Positions 61,366-64,000 of a stretch of DNA of 64,000 bases are shown piece by piece. The notes under the pieces are model-generated. The model worked only from the letters and a program-made list of their open reading frames with translations, did no database searches and was not told the DNA's origin. The number at the start of each line of letters is the position of its first letter. The stretch's first letter is position 1. Source of the stretch: Avedoeria sp964651245 (lineage in GTDB: Bacteria; Chloroflexota; Anaerolineae; Epilineales; Epilineaceae); the NCBI GenBank assembly GCA_964651245.1, contig CAZYVI010000014.1:50077-114076 (forward strand), in the 5' to 3' direction. The translations under genes were made by a program, and so were the position numbers.

Positions 61366-61607
61366 TCGCGGATCGCGCCGCCTCAGACCACTCCCAGTCC
61401 ACGCTCTGGCGCGCGGCACTTAGAGTGCATAACAGTGCCGGCGCGACGACGTGCCTCGGCCCTGCAGAGATCCGTGGCCGTGTGGTTTTGTTAGGCCCTC
61501 TTACTGACGCTCGGCGTGGATCTTCCGCCTGCATCGCGACGACGCACTTCCCATCGGTGGGGCGCGCAAGCCCCGACGTGCTCCGGCGCCTGAATGGGCG
61601 ACGACCC

Positions 61608-62297
61608 TCACGCCGCCCGCCGCCGCACCGCCTCCAGCAGCCGCCGCCGCTCCGCGACGAGCGTGGTGAGGACCGGGTTGTCGTGCGGGGGGAGGCGGCG
61701 GGCGCCCTCGGGGACATCGGCCCGCATCAGCACGGCGGGCGTTCGGAGGTCGGCCGTGCCCTCGGTGCGGGCGATCGTGGCCATGCCCAGCAGGCGCGTG
61801 TACGCGCGCTCGTGGTTCGGAGCGAAGCTCAGCAGCGCCGTCGTGACCCCGAAGCGATGCAGCACGTCGATAACGGCGCGGATGAGCTCGAGGACGAGCG
61901 CGCTGCTGGCGCGGTGGTCCGGCAAGGTCACGATGCGCCACGCCGCGCCGACGGGCATGCCCTCGGCGCGGACGGCGTCGCAGGCGGCGCGGAAGTCGTG
62001 GTCCACATGCAGGCCGGCCGGCCCGTCGACGGTCACGGACACCGTGCCGACGATGGCGCCCGCCTCCTCCGCCACAAGGACGACGTTCTCGGGCGCGGCC
62101 TCGACGTCGCCGTAGTGGCGGAGGCGGCCGTCGGGCTGCGGCGGCACGTAGCCCAGGGCGACGTAGGCGTCGTGGGTGAGCCGGTAGACGGCGTCGAGGT
62201 CGGCGGCGGTCCAGGCGGGTCGGATGAGCAACGGAGGGCGCGCCGCCGGATCGTCCATCGTCGATGCTCGAGATGCCAGCGCCGCAGCGGTGCTCAT
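61608..62297 (-). CDS. FeeM-like N-acyl amino acid synthase / GNAT acyltransferase
   Basis: The ATG at 62297 overlaps the upstream methyltransferase stop by 4 bp and gives 229 residues. The sequence follows the autoinducer-synthase-like branch of GNATs: VYRLTHDAYVALGYVPPQPD, YGDVEAAPENVVLVAEEAGA, IVGTVSVTVDGPAGLHVDHD, WRIVTLPDHRASSALVLELI, FAPNHERAYTRLLG. FeeM-type enzymes join a fatty acyl chain to an amino acid such as tyrosine, using acyl-ACP. Related acyltransferases accompany PEP-CTERM/exosortase systems, not visible here. The coupling to a methyltransferase suggests a small lipid or signal pathway. The substrate is inferred only from family. A second possible start is MDDPAARP, 13 residues downstream. 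Confidence 0.75.
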   Translation of the reverse strand: MSTAAALASRASTMDDPAARPPLLIRPAWTAADLDAVYRLTHDAYVALGYVPPQPDGRLRHYGDVEAAPENVVLVAEEAGAIVGTVSVTVDGPAGLHVDHDFRAACDAVRAEGMPVGAAWRIVTLPDHRASSALVLELIRAVIDVLHRFGVTTALLSFAPNHERAYTRLLGMATIARTEGTADLRTPAVLMRADVPEGARRLPPHDNPVLTTLVAERRRLLEAVRRRAA

Positions 62298-63085
62298 AGG
62301 GCCGCCGGATACGGTGCGGCCAGCTGCGACACGCGAGCCACCATCATGGGCTTCTGGGCGATGATCCGATGGCTCAAACCGCGGTACACGCTCGTGAGCT
62401 CGGTCACCTCGAAGCCCGCCTCCTCGAAGGCGCCGCGGAAGGTCGCGGGGTCTTTGCCCCAGTAGCCGCCGCCCTCCAGCGCGCGGCCGATGCGGCGGTT
62501 CTGGCGGGCGGCGTCGCGGGCGCGCCAGAAGAGCTGGGCGGTGCGGACGACGCCGCGTTCGCGGCACGAGCTCTTGAAGATGTAGCGCTGCCACTCGCCC
62601 ACGTCGAGGGGGCTGCACGGATCACACGCCCAGACGGCGCCGCCCGGACGGAGCCATCGGAACATCCGGCGGATCACGGCCGGCGCGTCGTCGAAGGCGT
62701 AGAGGGCGTGGACGGCGGTGATCAGGCTGGCGCTGTCGTCTGGAAGGTCCAACGTGTCGGCGTCGGCAGTCCGAATCTCCAGGTTGCCCAGCCCGCGCGC
62801 GGCCCGCTTGGAGCGGGCACGGGCGTTCATCTCGTCGCTGGCGTCGACGTGAAGCACGTGGCACGCCGGCCATGCTTCGGCCGCGGCCACCGTGTAGTTG
62901 CCGGTGCCGGCTCCGACCTCGACGAGAACATCGCCGGCGCGAAGCTGCAGTCCGCCCAGGAACGTGCGGTAGGCCTCGTTCAGTTCGCGATAGGCCGGGT
63001 TGATCTCGGCCATGACGTCGTAGACGGCCGCGAACGACTGCCAGTTCACGTCCGTCGGATGGGAAGAGCGGGACGATGTGGTCAT
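62294..63085 (-). CDS. SAM-dependent methyltransferase (class I)
   Basis: This 263-residue protein starts with ATG six bases after GGAGG. Class I motifs are clear: motif I VLVEVGAGTGNYTVAAAE, acidic end of strand 2 HVLHVDASDEM, DADTLDLPDDSASLITAVHA and the post-motif ALYAFDDAPAVIRRMFRWLR, then LRPGGAVW. It resembles UbiE/small-molecule methyltransferases. The C-terminal half (CRERGVVRTAQLFWRARDAA) is less typical and may bind substrate. Stop overlaps the FeeM-like gene (ATGA), so the two are translationally coupled. The 311 bp upstream (63086-63396) hold no gene and no clear promoter. Confidence 0.9.
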   Translation of the reverse strand: MTTSSRSSHPTDVNWQSFAAVYDVMAEINPAYRELNEAYRTFLGGLQLRAGDVLVEVGAGTGNYTVAAAEAWPACHVLHVDASDEMNARARSKRAARGLGNLEIRTADADTLDLPDDSASLITAVHALYAFDDAPAVIRRMFRWLRPGGAVWACDPCSPLDVGEWQRYIFKSSCRERGVVRTAQLFWRARDAARQNRRIGRALEGGGYWGKDPATFRGAFEEAGFEVTELTSVYRGLSHRIIAQKPMMVARVSQLAAPYPAAL

Positions 63086-63396
63086 GACGGCCTCCGATCG
63101 GTGCGGCGCGGGCCTGGTCCGGAGCCGATGGTCACGCCTGCAGGTGGGCCGGGGGCCTGGCGACGCCGGGACGGCCGAGGTGACATGACGATGGGCTCGG
63201 ATGCGGACGCCGACAGCGTACCGGGCGGCAGGGCCGCGGGGGAGGGGGGGATGGGTCAGGAAGGGGACAGCGGCAGAGGGTCGGTCCGCAACGCTGCGTC
63301 GCCTGCTGGGGGGGTCAGGCGGGGGTCTGTCCGGACTGCCGTGTAACCGGCCACCTCTGGAAGTCAGAGGGGGAGGCGGTGTCGTGCGGCCAAGGA

Positions 63397-63912
63397 CTAC
63401 GGCGCGGAGCGAGGCGAGGCCTTGCACGGGTTGTCGTGGATGTAGGCCCGGATCCGATCGAGCGCATCCGCATCGCGCACGATGCGCTCATAGTAGTTTC
63501 GCTGCCACAGCCGGCGGCGAACGGGCGGCCACCGCCCGGCCTGCACGCCTTCGAGGTACAACCGCGTCGTCCACGACTTGTACCGCTTCACCACGTCGTC
63601 GAGCGACAGCGACGCCGCGCCCGCGCTAGCCGCATCGAAGTGTCCGCGGCCCTGCAGCACGACCACGCCATGAACGTGGTCCGGCATAACCACGAACGCA
63701 TCTTCTTGCATGCCGTGATACCGCTGGAACATCTCCCGCCACGCCTCATCCACCATCCGGCCGGCCGCGCTGAGCCTCATCTGCCCATCCACGACGACCC
63801 CGAACACCCGCGCGCGATCCTGAGTGCAGATCGTCACGAAGTACGCCCCGGCCTGGCCATAGTCGTACCCCCGCAACCGAATCGACCGCCGGCCCCGCCC
63901 CCCGTCGTTCAT
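63397..63912 (-). CDS. REP-associated tyrosine transposase (RAYT, Y1/IS200-like)
   Basis: This 171-residue protein has ATG at 63912 with GGGGGG about 6-7 nt upstream. It has the Y1 transposase signature: GAYFVTICTQDRARVFGVVV, the HUH motif in FVVMPDHVHGVVVL (His-x-His), and the catalytic Tyr helix region WQRNYYERIVRDADALDRIR, ending AYIHDNP. The arrangement matches RAYT proteins, single-copy domesticated relatives of IS200/IS605 that act on REP palindromes. No flanking palindromes were found within 300 bp, but a REP-like cluster occurs at 36998-37429. The window edge is 88 bp upstream. Confidence 0.88.
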   Translation of the reverse strand: MNDGGRGRRSIRLRGYDYGQAGAYFVTICTQDRARVFGVVVDGQMRLSAAGRMVDEAWREMFQRYHGMQEDAFVVMPDHVHGVVVLQGRGHFDAASAGAASLSLDDVVKRYKSWTTRLYLEGVQAGRWPPVRRRLWQRNYYERIVRDADALDRIRAYIHDNPCKASPRSAP

Positions 63913-64000
63913 CACCATCCCCCCGCCCCTCACCATAACCGGCCGCCCTTCCCCCCCCGTCCCACCCCCCCACAACCCCGCACCGGCCGCCCCCCCTGCC

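Noticed and set aside
57180..61600. A diversity-generating retroelement at the FGE-like C-terminus
   Set aside because: The fold is suitable, but no reverse transcriptase or template repeat is present in the window, so only a possible target is noted.

Overview
The window is very GC-rich and gene-dense. It reads like a chromosome segment of a Chloroflexota (Anaerolineae-like) bacterium. The placement rests on style rather than a marker gene: most products are exported proteins with Thr/Pro-rich stalks followed by a short hydrophobic motif of the type (Y/W/F/L)-L-P-x(2-4)-R, and there are no outer-membrane, flagellar or sporulation genes. Genes lie on both strands as singletons or short operons. 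Many have a clear GGAGG ribosome binding site, and long hairpins separate several neighbours.

Layout. 0-10 kb: a secreted protein cut by the window edge; a VapBC-like toxin-antitoxin pair flanked by an 83-bp direct repeat that duplicates the 3' end of the next gene; an exported stalked CHAT-like (caspase-clan) protein; a small secreted protein with two six-cysteine repeats; an ECF sigma/anti-sigma pair; a secreted protein of unknown family; a degenerate ADP-ribosylglycohydrolase. 10-21 kb: a double-propeller protein, a lipoprotein alpha/beta-hydrolase with Asp at the nucleophile position, a PIG-L deacetylase, a HAD 5'-nucleotidase, and a CotH-kinase/lamin-tail protein. 21-33 kb: HicBA, a double-VWA protein, a giant subtilase, an LPG-synthase-type membrane protein, an M23 peptidase, a propeller lipoprotein and tRNA-Ala(CGC). 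33-37.5 kb: a GH88/GH105-like hydrolase, two tandem thioredoxin-fold genes interrupted by in-frame UGA, and a block of REP-like inverted repeats. 37.5-51 kb: a FecR/SH3-type lipoprotein, ClpB, a surface protein, a dockerin-bearing M28 peptidase, an ECF42-type sigma with its YCII partner, a glycosyltransferase and a small membrane protein. 51-64 kb: a large NHL/VWA protein, methionyl-tRNA synthetase, a cyclase-NACHT-FGE fusion, a secreted orphan, a FeeM-like acyltransferase/methyltransferase operon and a RAYT transposase.

The strongest discovery is the pair at 34849-35742 and 35857-36816. Each has a signal peptide, an in-frame TGA that creates U-x-x-C exactly at the thioredoxin active-site position, and uninterrupted homologous sequence afterwards. 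In both, a hairpin with the same GGUCC loop begins 18 nt after the UGA. These look like exported selenoproteins that ordinary gene calling would split into a peptide and an N-terminally truncated protein. The second candidate system is the nucleotide cyclase-NACHT-FGE fusion (57180-60479), whose architecture suggests a sensor or conflict-system NTPase.

Together the genes describe a cell that invests heavily in a proteinaceous surface: stalked proteases, a CHAT protein, VWA and propeller adhesion-type modules, a CotH kinase, thiol/selenol redox proteins and anchored hydrolases. Housekeeping genes (metG, clpB, a 5'-nucleotidase, tRNA-Ala) are scattered among them.
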